Below, one piece after another: positions 15,805 to 25,346 of a stretch of 56,405 bases of DNA. The DNA is taken from positions 1 to 56,405 of the forward strand of contig JADCFN010000027.1 in the NCBI GenBank assembly GCA_020249505.1. The letters are read 5' to 3'. The translations under genes and the position numbers were made by a program. The first letter of the stretch is position 1; every line of letters begins with the position of its first letter. Below the pieces are notes generated by a model. It had not been told where the DNA came from. It made no database searches and worked only from the letters and a program-made list of their open reading frames with translations. Source of the DNA: Roseomonas sp. (GTDB lineage: Bacteria; Pseudomonadota; Alphaproteobacteria; Acetobacterales; Acetobacteraceae).

Positions 15805-17013
15805 TTATCCGGCTTTACTCCATAACTCCGGCTGCAATTCTTCCTTGCGGTTCGGAAACAGCATGGCGCAGGCGAGTGTCACGCAAGCAACCCCGCCCAG
15901 CACCAGCATGGATAGCGAGAGTGATCCCGTCGCTTCATGCAAAAAGCCAATGAGTGGTGAGGCAATCGCCGCGCCCAGAAAGCCAACCGTAAATCGAATC
16001 GAATAAAGCTTCGCGCGCAAGGCGGGGGCAACATAACGCGCGGTCATTGTCTCATTCACTGTCACCTGGCCGAAGATGCAGGCTGCGACCAGCCCTGCCA
16101 CCGGCAGCACCACCCAGCCATCCAGGAAAGCCAGCGCGAATAGCCCCGGCACCACTAGAATGGCGAGCGGCATGAACACGGTTTTGAGCGTGTGCCGGTC
16201 AATCATCCGCCCCACGCTGAATTGCGCGACACCGCCGCAAATAGTCGCCAGGAAGGACAGCAGGCCCACAATCGGCAGCAATTCCGGGCTGCCGGCCAGG
16301 CGTTCTTGCATCAGCTTCGGGATCAGCAGCGTATAGGCATTGAACACGAGGCCAGAGACGGTTGCGATGGCCAGCAGAATAATCACCGCGCGGCGCACCA
16401 AGGCGGGCGGGATCTCAGGAAAGGGCTTGCCGCCGGCCTGGATGCGCGCCGAATCAAAGGGCGGTTCGCGCCAGTAGAAGAACCCGGCAATGATGCAAGC
16501 GATTCCTGGGATAATGAAGGCCCAGCGCCAGCCGGCATCGGCGGCGATGAAGGCGGTCAGCACGGGGGCGGTTGCCACGCCCAAATTGCCGAAAACACCA
16601 TTGATCCCCATGGCGCGGCCCACTTTCTCGCCGGCGGCTTCCACCAGAATCGCGGTGCCGATTGGGTGATAAATCGCGACAAAAGCCCCCATGGCGCCAA
16701 GCGTAATGGCGAGCGTCATGGGTGATGGCGCAAAACCCGCCGCCACCATGAAGGCGCCGGAGCCCATGAAAAAGGCCACCATCAAAAAGCGCCGCCCGAA
16801 GCGATCCGCAAGCCAGCCCATGGGCAGCGCGCAAAGCCCGTAAATCACGAACATGGTGGTGCCGAGTGCGAGGATCGGCCCGTAATCCGGACCAAAAATC
16901 CCCGCATCCTGCTGCACCATGGCAAGCACGGCGGTCGCCAGGATCAACAGGCTGTAATGGGTGAAACTATGCGCGGCATTGATCAGAACCACCTGCCGTC
17001 TGGCCGCATCCAT
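15805..17013 (-). CDS. MFS transporter
   Basis: 402 residues from ATG 17013, which has GGGGGATAGG just upstream; a TTG at 17028 is less likely. About 12 membrane helices can be traced. The loop motif GWLADRFGRR between helices 2 and 3 is the MFS signature, and the arrangement NAAHSFTHYSLLILAT resembles the fosmidomycin-resistance-like branch. It is probably a proton-driven exporter or importer of a small molecule. It starts 28 bases before the murJ stop, so it could be read through from murJ. Confidence 0.85.
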   Translation of the reverse strand: MDAARRQVVLINAAHSFTHYSLLILATAVLAMVQQDAGIFGPDYGPILALGTTMFVIYGLCALPMGWLADRFGRRFLMVAFFMGSGAFMVAAGFAPSPMTLAITLGAMGAFVAIYHPIGTAILVEAAGEKVGRAMGINGVFGNLGVATAPVLTAFIAADAGWRWAFIIPGIACIIAGFFYWREPPFDSARIQAGGKPFPEIPPALVRRAVIILLAIATVSGLVFNAYTLLIPKLMQERLAGSPELLPIVGLLSFLATICGGVAQFSVGRMIDRHTLKTVFMPLAILVVPGLFALAFLDGWVVLPVAGLVAACIFGQVTVNETMTARYVAPALRAKLYSIRFTVGFLGAAIASPLIGFLHEATGSLSLSMLVLGGVACVTLACAMLFPNRKEELQPELWSKAG

Positions 17014-17040
17014 GCACCTATCCCCCAAGAACTGTCGGCA

Positions 17041-18597
17041 TCATGCAGTATCGGCGGGGCTTACGCCACGGGGGGCGCGGCGGCGTAATTGGCGGAGCAC
17101 ATCGCGCGGATGGAAGGCGCCAAGCGCCATGCCGGCAAGGGTAAAACCCGCCATGCCGACCAGGATCATGAGGCCCGCTCGCAGCAAGTTACCAAGCCCA
17201 GGCAGAACCAAGCCGATGGCGAAAACCGCAGCCGCCATCATGGCACTCGCCAGCACCAGCCGCGGCAGGACGCGCCGGCAGCGCCGGTCCAGCACCAAAT
17301 GCCCGCGCCGCACCAGAAGCCAGGCAAGCAAGCCGCCATTCACCCAGGCCGCGATGCTGGTGGCAAGTGCGACGCCTACATGCCCCAGCACATCCATCAG
17401 GGCCAGATTAAGCGCCAAATTGATCGCCACCGACAAAATCCCGATCCGCACCGGGGCCGAGGTATCGCCGCGCGCAAAAAACGCCGGCGCAAAAACCTTC
17501 ACCAGCACAAAGGCCGGCAGCCCGGTGGCATAGGCCACCAGAGCCGCCGCCGAAGCCGCACTCGCCGCCGCATCAAAGGCGCCGCGCTGGAACAGCGCCG
17601 CCACAATTGGCCCCGCCGCTACCGCCAGCCCCGCCGCGCAAGGTAGCGTCAGCAATACCCCCAATTCAATGCCGCGATTGAGCGCGCGATGCGCAGCAAG
17701 TTTTTCCCCCAGGCGCAAATGCCGCGCGAGCAAGGGCAACAACGCCGTGCCGAGTGCCGCGCCAATCACCCCAAGCGGTAACTGCGCCACGCGATCCGCG
17801 TAATAGAGGTAGGAGACGGAGCCACTCACCAGGAAGGAGGCGATGATCACATCCACCGCCAGATTGATCTGTGTGACTCCAGCGCCGAGCACCCCCGGCA
17901 CCATGCGGCGCAGCACTTGCCGAATGGGGGGTGTGAGCGCCGGGCGCCGATAAAGGCGCAGCGTCATCCCTGTCTGCCGCGCCGCGACCCAGACCATGGC
18001 AAGCTGCACGACACCGGCGGCAAAGACCCCCCAGGCCAAGGCATGGCCAGGTGTGGGCAAATAGGGCGTGAGGCCAACTAGCGCGGCCATCAACAGCAAA
18101 TTGAAGAATACCGGCGCGGCAGCGGCAGCAGCGAAGCGATCCAGGCTGTTCAACACGCCGGAGATCAGCGCCGTCAGGCAGATCAGCGGCATGTAGAAAA
18201 ACGTGATGCGGGTCAATTCAACGGCAAGCGCAAACTTGCCCGGATTGGCCGCAAAGCCCGGCGCCAGCACGCCAATCACCTGCGGCATGAAGATCAGCGC
18301 AATCAGCGTCAGCAGCGAAAGCCAGAGCATCATCAGCGCGCCCATGCGTTCCGCCATGTCGCGCGCCGCTGCACGGCCTTCGGCGGCCAGGATGCCGGCA
18401 AAGGCGGGCACAAAGGCTGCGTTAAAGGCGCCTTCGCCAAACAGGCGGCGGAACAGATTGGGCAGTTTCAGCGCGACAAAAAACGCATCCGCGACCGGCC
18501 CCGCCCCAAGGCGGGAGGCAATCAGCATGTCCCGGGCGAAGCCTAGAATTCGGCTTGCCATGGTCCAGCTTCCAACGGTCAGCACGGATCGCAGCAT
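17041..18597 (-). CDS. murJ: Lipid II flippase MurJ (MviN)
   Basis: Moves lipid-linked peptidoglycan precursors across the inner membrane. 518 residues with about 14 hydrophobic helices. The N-terminus (SWTMASRILGFARDMLIASRLGAG) and LPNLFRRLFGEGAFNAAFVPAF are MurJ signatures, including the conserved RR and the acidic residue of the central cavity loop. ALGTALLPLLARH is also typical. Essential in most bacteria. Transcribed away from grpE. Confidence 0.93.
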   Translation of the reverse strand: MLRSVLTVGSWTMASRILGFARDMLIASRLGAGPVADAFFVALKLPNLFRRLFGEGAFNAAFVPAFAGILAAEGRAAARDMAERMGALMMLWLSLLTLIALIFMPQVIGVLAPGFAANPGKFALAVELTRITFFYMPLICLTALISGVLNSLDRFAAAAAAPVFFNLLLMAALVGLTPYLPTPGHALAWGVFAAGVVQLAMVWVAARQTGMTLRLYRRPALTPPIRQVLRRMVPGVLGAGVTQINLAVDVIIASFLVSGSVSYLYYADRVAQLPLGVIGAALGTALLPLLARHLRLGEKLAAHRALNRGIELGVLLTLPCAAGLAVAAGPIVAALFQRGAFDAAASAASAAALVAYATGLPAFVLVKVFAPAFFARGDTSAPVRIGILSVAINLALNLALMDVLGHVGVALATSIAAWVNGGLLAWLLVRRGHLVLDRRCRRVLPRLVLASAMMAAAVFAIGLVLPGLGNLLRAGLMILVGMAGFTLAGMALGAFHPRDVLRQLRRRAPRGVSPADTA

Positions 18598-18637
18598 GGC
18601 GGTGGTGTAGGCGGGGCCGCGGCGAAGCGGAAGGGCG

Positions 18638-18668
18638 CTTGTTCTCGGACCCGAGCGCGCCTAGGTGA
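18638..18668 (+). promoter_or_regulatory. Possible RpoH (heat-shock) promoter of grpE
   Basis: CTTG at 18638-18641, an 18-base gap, then CCTAGGTGA at 18660-18668, about 55 bases before grpE. It resembles the alphaproteobacterial heat-shock pattern CTTG ... CYTATNT, with the fifth base of the -10 block off consensus. A heat-shock promoter is expected for grpE, but the match is only moderate. Confidence 0.35.
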
Positions 18669-18722
18669 TAGGGTCTTCCCGGCCAGCGTGCCGAATCTTT
18701 CCGTGAGTAACCACGCAATACC

Positions 18723-19280
18723 ATGATGAACGATACGAACGACCCCAACGCCCCCCAAGCAGCGGCGCAAGAACCCGCCCCCGAAGCCCCGGTCCTGAGC
18801 GCCGAGGAACGCCTTGTCATGCTGGCGCAGGAGATGGAGGCGCTACGCGACAAATGGCTCCGCTCCGAAGCCGAAATGCAGAATCTGCGCGCCCGCACCC
18901 AGCGCGAAGTGGCGGATGCGCGCGCCTATGCCACGCAGAAATTCGCAAGCGATGTGGTGGAAGCGGCGGAAAACCTGCGCCGCGGGATCGAAGCCCTGCC
19001 GCCGGCGGCCGAGGATGAACCCGATCTGCTGACCAAGCTCCGCGCCGGGTTTGAGGGGGTGGAGCGGTCCTTCCTGGGTATTCTTGAACGCAATGGCGTG
19101 CAGCGCCACGATCCCAAGGGCCAGCCCTTTGACCCGGAAAAGCACCAGGCTATGGCGGAACAGCCCGCGCCGGAGGGTGTGGCGCCGGGTACGGTGATCC
19201 ATGGCTGGACTTCGGCCTGGATGCTGAATGGCCGACTGCTGAAGCCCGCCATGGTAGTGGTGGCGAAGGCCGAGGGCTAA
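18723..19280 (+). CDS. grpE: Nucleotide exchange factor GrpE
   Basis: 185 residues. An acidic, disordered N-terminus (1-30) leads into a long helix (about 33-95, LSAEERLVMLAQEMEALRDKWLRSEAEMQNLR) that forms the dimer stalk. The C-terminal beta domain contains FDPEKHQAM and the family signature GWTSAWMLNGRLLKPAMVVVAK. It releases ADP from DnaK. dnaK and dnaJ are not in the window, but the J-domain protein at 1616-2389 is another DnaK partner. ATG 18723 and 18726 are both possible. Confidence 0.95.
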   Translation: MMNDTNDPNAPQAAAQEPAPEAPVLSAEERLVMLAQEMEALRDKWLRSEAEMQNLRARTQREVADARAYATQKFASDVVEAAENLRRGIEALPPAAEDEPDLLTKLRAGFEGVERSFLGILERNGVQRHDPKGQPFDPEKHQAMAEQPAPEGVAPGTVIHGWTSAWMLNGRLLKPAMVVVAKAEG

Positions 19281-19529
19281 GCCGGCCGGCTTGAAGCGGC
19301 GCCTATGGCGCTTGAGGGTGTCTGAGGCATTCCTTGCCGCCAGCCCTGCGATCTTTGGAAAACCTGCCTTCAGGCTGATCGCGGCCTGACTTTGCCGTGA
19401 CCGGACGAAGGCCCAAAGGAAATACTGGCAAAACCCAGCGAAATCTCCCTGAGCTTGTTCCCAATAATCCGTCAGGAAGACCCCATCGCCCGATCGGCGG
19501 GCTGGTGCGGGAAAGAAAAAGGAACGACC

Positions 19530-20429
19530 ATGCTTGGTGATCTTCGCGGCGTCATCCCGCCAATTTCCACCCCCTTCGACGCGCAGGGCAATGTCATTCA
19601 TTCTGCCTTGGCCGAAATTGTCGAATTCCAGATTGCCGCCGGCGTGCATGGGCTGATCCCCGGCGGGAGCACCGGCGAAGGCCACACCTTCGAACGCGAC
19701 GATTTCGCGCGCATGTTCGAAACTGTGGCCAAGACCAATCATGGGCGACTGCCCCTTCTGGCCGGCCTGATTGTCAATTCGACGCAGGAAGCAATCATTC
19801 GCGGCCGCATCTCACGCGACCTTGGCGCGGAGGGCCTGCAGGTCACGCCCGTGCATTACCTGTTCAAGCCGGATGAGGAAGCAACCATTGCGCATTTTCG
19901 CGCCGTTGCTGAAGGCACGGGTCTCCCCATCCTGATCTATAATGTCATCCCCTGGAATTACCTCTCGCCCGCGCTGCTGCTCCGCATCATGCGCGAAGTG
20001 CCGGGTGTGGTGGGCGTGAAACAAAGCTCAGGCGATCTCAAGCTACTGGCCGATCTGGTGTTGCAGGCGCGGCCGCAGGATTTGATTTTCACGGCGATCG
20101 ATGCGCTGCTTTACCCGAGTTATGCGCTTGGGGCGCGCGGGACCATTTCGGCCCTGCCGGCAGCCTCGCCCCATGCCAATGTCGCCTTATGGGATGCCGT
20201 GCAACGGGGTGATCATGTCACGGCGAAGCGGTTGCATGAACGGCTTTTGGTGCTGTGGAATGCGCTTTCGGCAGAGAATTTGCCAGCCAACGTGAAATAT
20301 GCGCTCGCCTGCCAGGGGGTCGCTTCCGGCCTGTCACGCGCGCCCATGCCAATGCCGGATGCGGCGCGCCAGGCTGCCATCCGCGCCGGGCTGGAGGGGC
20401 TGGGGGTTGCGCTGCGCAAGGCGGCGTGA
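19530..20429 (+). CDS. DapA-family (dihydrodipicolinate synthase-like) aldolase or dehydratase
   Basis: 299 residues from ATG 19530 (AAGGAA site). A TIM-barrel class I aldolase: Schiff-base lysine K164 (GVKQSSGD), assisting tyrosine Y137 (LIYNVIPWN) and the carboxylate-binding GGSTGE at 46-51 (usually GGTTGE in true DapA). The TPFD start and length agree with the family. The GST change and the NVIPWN segment make genuine DapA less certain; a keto-acid-sugar aldolase or dehydratase is possible. It stands between grpE and the convergent smc, with a 249-base upstream gap in which I see no clear gene or strong terminator. Confidence 0.8.
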   Translation: MLGDLRGVIPPISTPFDAQGNVIHSALAEIVEFQIAAGVHGLIPGGSTGEGHTFERDDFARMFETVAKTNHGRLPLLAGLIVNSTQEAIIRGRISRDLGAEGLQVTPVHYLFKPDEEATIAHFRAVAEGTGLPILIYNVIPWNYLSPALLLRIMREVPGVVGVKQSSGDLKLLADLVLQARPQDLIFTAIDALLYPSYALGARGTISALPAASPHANVALWDAVQRGDHVTAKRLHERLLVLWNALSAENLPANVKYALACQGVASGLSRAPMPMPDAARQAAIRAGLEGLGVALRKAA

Positions 20430-20453
20430 GCAGCCCGAGCGCGGGGTAGGAGG

Positions 20454-23400
20454 TTACAACAGCGACGTCTCCGCCAATTCAATCGCGCGGCCAAGATCGA
20501 CGCTGAGCAAGCGCGATACGCCGCGTTCCTGCATGGTCACGCCATAAAGCCGGTGCATCCGGCCCATGGTCAGCGGATGGTGCGTCACGATCAGGAATCG
20601 CGTGCCGCTTTCGGCCGCCATGGCGTCCAGCAAATCGCATAGACGTTCCACATTTGCATCATCCAAGGGCGCGTCCACTTCGTCCAGCACGCAGACTGGC
20701 GCGGGATGGCAGCGGAAGACCGCGAAGATCAGCGACAGCGCCGTCAGCGCCTGTTCGCCACCTGACAGCAGCGACAGGGTGGAAAGCTTCTTGCCCGGCG
20801 GTTCGGCGTAAATCTCAAGCCCGGCTTCCAGGGGGTCATCGGAACCGACCAAAGCCAGATGCGCGCGGCCACCGCCGAAAAGCCGCGTGAACAGGCTGCG
20901 GAATTCATTGTCCACACGGTCAAAGACCTCTCGCAGACGCTCACGACCTTCGCGGTTCAAATGGCCGATGGAACCGCGCAGCTTGGCGATGGCGTTCATC
21001 ACCTCATCACGGTCATGCGTGATCTGGCCGATGCGTTCTTCGATTTCGGTAATCTCGATCTCAGCGCGCAAATTGACCGGGCCCATTTCGTCGCGTTCAC
21101 GGATCAGGCGTTCTACCTTGCGCCGCGCCTTGTCTTCAGCAACGTCGGAGAGTTCTTCGGGCGCCGGCGGCAATTCCGCGCCTTCACCCAGGCGTTCAGC
21201 GATGCGCGCGGCCACAGCGGCTGAGGCGGTTTCCGCCGCTTCTGTCGCGGCCTGGGCGCGCACCTGTTCTTCACGCGCCAGCGCAAAGGCCGTGTCGGCG
21301 CCGCGGCGGGATTGGCTGCCTTCACTCACGCGCCGTTCAGCGGCCGCAAGTGAGGCGGCGGCGGTTGCATGGGTTTCGCTAGCCTGTTCAAGCAACCGCG
21401 CGGCTTCCGCGCGGCGGAGTGCGGCGGCTTCCGGGGCTGCGGCCAGCGCATCACGCTCGGCTTCGGCTTCCGCATCACGGCGGCAGAGATCAGCAACCCG
21501 CGTGGCAGCATCTTCGGCACGCGCGGCCCAAAGGCTTGCTTCATTGGCAAGGCTTGCACGGCGCGCGGCGATGGAACCAGCTTCGGCCGCCAGGGCGCCT
21601 TGCGCATCACGCGCCGCCGCTTCAGCCGCACGTTCTTCCGCAAGCTTCGCGCGCACTGCTTCAACGGTTTCGCGAAGCTCTGCCAGATCAGGTGCGGCTT
21701 CGCGCGCCTGCACCGCGCTCGCACGCGTTGCTTCCGCCTCAGTCACTTCAGCGCCGATGCGTTCCAATTGCGGGGCAAGCGCGGCGAGGCGATTTTCCAC
21801 CTCTGACGCGCGGTTCAGCAAAACTGCCTGACGCTGGCGCGATTCCGCAAGCGCCATCTCAGCACGCCGACGCGCCTCCCGCGCATTGGCCTCGGCGTTG
21901 CGCGCCTCAGTTTCGGCGCTGGTGGCGGCTTGTTCTGCATGACGCAGCAAAGCGACATCAGGGCGGGCGGTGAACTGCGCCTCGGCTTCCAGCCGCGCGG
22001 CATCAGCTTCGGCGCGGTCTTCGGCAAGCCGTGCCAGCTGCGGCTCGAGCGCTGCAATGCGGCTTTCGGCGCGCGCATCGCGTGCGGCCAATTCACCCTC
22101 TGCCCGGCGCGCGGCGGATGCTGCAACTTCCGCGGCGCTACGAGCATTGCGCGCGGCAGCTTCGGCGCTGGCGGCTTCCGCTTCGGCGGCTTCGGCGGCG
22201 ATCCGCGCAGCTTCCGCTTCCGCTGCGGTAACTTCCGCCTGATCCAGCCGCGCTTCAGCCGCACGCAGCGCATTGCGTTGCGCAAGCCGCACGGCGCCCG
22301 GCGTGGGGGCGCCGGCGTGATGCGTATGGCCATCCCAGCGCCAAACCGCGCCTTCTTCCGTCACCAAAGCCTGACCAGGCCGCAGCCCCGCTTGCAGCGC
22401 TGCGCCATCCATGCCGCGCGCGAGCAGGCCAACCTGCGATAGTGCACGCGCCAAGGCTGCCGGTGCTTCCACCAAGCGCGAAAGCGGCACCGCACCATCG
22501 GGCAAGGGTTGCGCGACCGCCAAAGGCGGCAGGTTGCGCCAATGCCGCGCGGCAGAGGCATCAGCGGGGCTTTCCAAAGCCTCACCCAGGGCCGCGCCAA
22601 GGGCGGCTTCCAGGCCGGGTGGCACGCGCACCTGATCGAGAATCGGCTGGGCAGAGGCTGTGCCACGCGCTTCCAAGACTTCCGTCAACGCTGCGACTTC
22701 AGCGGCGATACGTGCCCGTGCAGCACCCGCTTCGGCGGCCTTACGGCGCGCTTGCACCAGCGCTTCGGATGCTGTGGCGCGAGCTGCTTCCGCTTCACGG
22801 AGCCGCGCCGCGCTGCCGATCAGGGTTGCTTCCGCAAGCCGCGCGGAAGACATGGCGGCATCGCGTGCAGTTTCCGGAATACGTTCCGCAAGCGCGGCAT
22901 CACGTTCGGCAGAAACTGCGGCATATTGCGCGACAATCCGCCGATGGCGTTCATCAGCGGCTTGCAGCGCGGCTTCACGGCGCGCGGCTTCGGCGCTGGC
23001 TTCCTCGGCACTGCGACGCGCTTCGGCATGCGTGGCAACAGCTTCAGTACGGCGCGCTTCTGCCTGTTCCAAAGCCTCACGCGCGGCGGTGAAGGCTGCT
23101 TCCGCCTCGGTCACCTGTTGCGCAGCGGCTTGCTTTTCCGTATCCGAAACTGCGCGCGCAAGGGCGGCTTCGTGATCCGCGCTCAGTGCCGCATGGGCTT
23201 CGCGCGCACGGCGGAGCCGCGTTTCCGCTGCCGCCAATTCGGCTTCAGCAGCCTGCAATTGCGCCGCACCTGCGGCGGCAGCTTCGGTGGCTTGATTGGC
23301 AGCGCGTTCGGCATCGCGCACCGCTTCGCTGGCCTCCACTAACGCTGCGGCGGCGGCATCACGCTGCGCGGGCAGCGCCGCTTCGCGTTCAACCAGCCCT

Positions 23401-24563
23401 GCATCTTCTTCCGCAATCCGCGCGCGCGCGGCTTCGGCATCCTGCGCCAGCGCCTCGGCATGCGACAAATCCTGGCGGAGTTCAGCCAAGCGCGCTTCGG
23501 CCGCTTCAAGTGCTGCGCGGGCGCGGCTTTCTTCCGCTTCCATGCCTTCCGCTTCAACGCGGCGACGCTCAAGCGCGGTGCGTGCTGCGGCTTCCTCCGC
23601 ACGCGGCGCAGCAAGGCCCTGTTCGGCTTCATGCAACGCAATCGCCGCCGCTTCGGCTTCTTGTTCGGCAGCGCTGGTGGCAGCCCGCGCCGCTTCCAGC
23701 GCGGTAGCAGCGGCAGTCAGCGCCGTATTGGCGCGCGCGGCGAGCAACGCCAGCCATTCGCCTTCCGCTTGGCGCACCAGGCCAGAGATATTGCGATAGC
23801 GATTGGCCTGACGCGCCTGGCGTTGCAGCCCCTGGCGCTGCGCATCCAATTGGCCAAGCAAATCTTCCGCGCGGGACAGATTGGTTTCCGCCTGCCGCAG
23901 CTTCAATTCCGCTTCATGGCGGCGCGCACGCAGCCCCGCAATGCCGGCGGCTTCTTCCAAAACGCCGCGCCGGTCATCGGGTTTGGCTTGGATCAGCGCG
24001 GCAACACGGCCCTGGCTGACCAGCGCGGAAGACCGCGCACCGGAACCGATATCGGCGAACATGGTCTGCACATCTCGTGCGCGCAATTCCTTGCCATTGA
24101 CACGGAAATTGCTGCCTTCTCCGCGAGAAATCCGGCGCGTCACTTCCAATTCGGCGATGTCGTGATTGGGCGCCGGCGCCAAGCCTGCGGCATCTTCCAA
24201 AAACAGCATCACTTCCGCGACATTGCGCCCGGCGCGCGTGGCGGTGCCGGCGAAAATCACATCATCCATTTCGCCACCGCGCATCGCCTTGGGCGAGGTT
24301 TCGCCCATCGCCCAGCGCAGCGCTTCGACAACATTGGATTTGCCGCAGCCATTGGGGCCGACAATGCCAGTCAGGCCCGGCAGCACTTCCACCGTTGTGG
24401 CTTCGGCAAAGGATTTGAAGCCGGCGATCCGGATGCGCGATAGCTTGGCGTTATGCGCGGCGCGCGCCTGTTCTTCGCTGCGTGCTGCCTCAGTGGTCTC
24501 GGCTTCGGGCGCGCTGACGGCCACTTCGGCTTCTGCCGGGGCAGGGGGTATTGCTTCGTCCAT
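20454..24563 (-). CDS. smc: Chromosome segregation SMC ATPase
   Basis: 1369 residues from ATG 24563 (a GTG lies one codon earlier). ABC-type ATPase head: Walker A GPNGCGKSN near 70-78, signature LSGGEQALTALS and Walker B VCVLDEVDAPLD near the C-terminus. Two very long Ala/Glu/Arg-rich coiled coils flank a hinge of roughly 540-680. It condenses and segregates DNA with ScpA and ScpB, which are not here. It is longer than the usual 1150-1200 residues: a 40-residue Ala/Glu-rich N-terminal extension precedes KLSRIRIAGFKSFAE and the coiled coils are expanded. The start overlaps the dsbA-like stop (TGATG). Confidence 0.95.
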   Translation of the reverse strand: MDEAIPPAPAEAEVAVSAPEAETTEAARSEEQARAAHNAKLSRIRIAGFKSFAEATTVEVLPGLTGIVGPNGCGKSNVVEALRWAMGETSPKAMRGGEMDDVIFAGTATRAGRNVAEVMLFLEDAAGLAPAPNHDIAELEVTRRISRGEGSNFRVNGKELRARDVQTMFADIGSGARSSALVSQGRVAALIQAKPDDRRGVLEEAAGIAGLRARRHEAELKLRQAETNLSRAEDLLGQLDAQRQGLQRQARQANRYRNISGLVRQAEGEWLALLAARANTALTAAATALEAARAATSAAEQEAEAAAIALHEAEQGLAAPRAEEAAARTALERRRVEAEGMEAEESRARAALEAAEARLAELRQDLSHAEALAQDAEAARARIAEEDAGLVEREAALPAQRDAAAAALVEASEAVRDAERAANQATEAAAAGAAQLQAAEAELAAAETRLRRAREAHAALSADHEAALARAVSDTEKQAAAQQVTEAEAAFTAAREALEQAEARRTEAVATHAEARRSAEEASAEAARREAALQAADERHRRIVAQYAAVSAERDAALAERIPETARDAAMSSARLAEATLIGSAARLREAEAARATASEALVQARRKAAEAGAARARIAAEVAALTEVLEARGTASAQPILDQVRVPPGLEAALGAALGEALESPADASAARHWRNLPPLAVAQPLPDGAVPLSRLVEAPAALARALSQVGLLARGMDGAALQAGLRPGQALVTEEGAVWRWDGHTHHAGAPTPGAVRLAQRNALRAAEARLDQAEVTAAEAEAARIAAEAAEAEAASAEAAARNARSAAEVAASAARRAEGELAARDARAESRIAALEPQLARLAEDRAEADAARLEAEAQFTARPDVALLRHAEQAATSAETEARNAEANAREARRRAEMALAESRQRQAVLLNRASEVENRLAALAPQLERIGAEVTEAEATRASAVQAREAAPDLAELRETVEAVRAKLAEERAAEAAARDAQGALAAEAGSIAARRASLANEASLWAARAEDAATRVADLCRRDAEAEAERDALAAAPEAAALRRAEAARLLEQASETHATAAASLAAAERRVSEGSQSRRGADTAFALAREEQVRAQAATEAAETASAAVAARIAERLGEGAELPPAPEELSDVAEDKARRKVERLIRERDEMGPVNLRAEIEITEIEERIGQITHDRDEVMNAIAKLRGSIGHLNREGRERLREVFDRVDNEFRSLFTRLFGGGRAHLALVGSDDPLEAGLEIYAEPPGKKLSTLSLLSGGEQALTALSLIFAVFRCHPAPVCVLDEVDAPLDDANVERLCDLLDAMAAESGTRFLIVTHHPLTMGRMHRLYGVTMQERGVSRLLSVDLGRAIELAETSLL

Positions 24564-25261
24564 CACCGGGGGGTCGCTTCCCGTACCGCGGCTTCGAAGC
24601 GCTCAAAAGAAATTGCGCCGGGTAGTTTTTGCGCACCAATGATGAAGGTTGGCGTGGCACTGACCTGATGTTCCGCCTCCCCCTTCTGGCGGGCTTCCAG
24701 AATGGCGCGGGCCAAAGCGTCATCCGCCCAGGCGGCGTTGAAGGCATCAGCGCCCATGCCGGCAAGCGCCGCGATCTTGCCGATTTCCGCCTTGTGATCC
24801 ACGCCGCGCGCATAGGCCCAGCGATCCTGTGTCGCGAAAAGCGCGGAGATGAAAGGTTCATAGCGATCAGCTGGGAAGCTGCGTGCCACGGCATGGGCGC
24901 GGAGCGAGATTTCATCCAGCGGGAAATCACGGAACACCATGCGCACGCGCCCAGTTTCCACTAATTCGCGCCGCACGCGCGGCCAGGTATCCCGGTGAAA
25001 GGCGCCGCAATGGCTGCAAGTCAGGGAGAAATACTCAATCGCCGTCACCGGTGCGTCGGCACGGCCAAGGCTACGTTCGTCCAAGCCGCCGACAGTAGCC
25101 GGGCGGGGCTGAGCGGGGGGCTGCACCGGTGCGGGGCTTGGCGGGGGTGCGGGCGCAGTCACGACCGGGGCAGGCGGCGCTGCCAGCCAACGCCAGCCAG
25201 TAAATCCGCCACCCAAAACCACAACAGCCAATCCGCCCAGCAGTAAGCGACGATCAGGCAT
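24563..25261 (-). CDS. DsbA-family thiol oxidoreductase
   Basis: 232 residues from ATG 25261, preceded by GGAGGAGAG. Residues 8-27 form a membrane anchor or uncleaved signal. A Pro/Ala-rich linker (28-56) leads to a thioredoxin-fold domain with the active site CSHC (C82-C85) in EYFSLTCSHCGAFH and a cis-Pro loop SATPTFIIG. It would act in the periplasm on disulfides, oxidising or isomerising. Long Pro linker and anchor resemble the ScsC/DsbA-like proteins commonly located upstream of smc in alphaproteobacteria. The stop overlaps the smc start, so the two are translationally coupled. Confidence 0.88.
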   Translation of the reverse strand: MPDRRLLLGGLAVVVLGGGFTGWRWLAAPPAPVVTAPAPPPSPAPVQPPAQPRPATVGGLDERSLGRADAPVTAIEYFSLTCSHCGAFHRDTWPRVRRELVETGRVRMVFRDFPLDEISLRAHAVARSFPADRYEPFISALFATQDRWAYARGVDHKAEIGKIAALAGMGADAFNAAWADDALARAILEARQKGEAEHQVSATPTFIIGAQKLPGAISFERFEAAVREATPR

Positions 25262-25326
25262 CAATTTCTCTCCTCCGGAACCGGCGCGCCTTTTCGGGGG
25301 GAAGCGGCCGGGCCGATTTGGCTGGC

Positions 25327-25346
25327 AGGGGGCGACTCGGCCCCCT
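25327..25346 (-). terminator. Perfect hairpin at the end of dciA, no U-run
   Basis: AGGGGGC, loop GACTCG, GCCCCCT: 7-bp perfect GC-rich stem that touches the stop of the dciA-like gene (stop at 25346-25348). No T-run follows on the minus strand, so termination would be weak or need help; it could instead separate mRNA segments by stabilising a 3' end. Confidence 0.35.

Noticed and set aside
19281-19529. Small RNA or gene between grpE and the DapA-family gene
   Set aside because: Only a weak TCAGGC/GCCTGA pairing was seen, with no ribosome site plus coding-like frame and no strong terminator.
19530-20429. Assignment as true dihydrodipicolinate synthase DapA
   Set aside because: The GGTTGE motif is GGSTGE and the segment after the active-site Tyr differs; no lysine-pathway genes adjoin. 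Kept as DapA family only.
22509-24443. Long plus-strand open frames opposite smc (277 and 327 codons)
   Set aside because: They mirror Ala/Glu-rich coiled-coil codons in a GC-rich gene, have Arg/Cys/Phe-rich unnatural composition, and no ribosome sites. SMC motifs on the minus strand are unambiguous.
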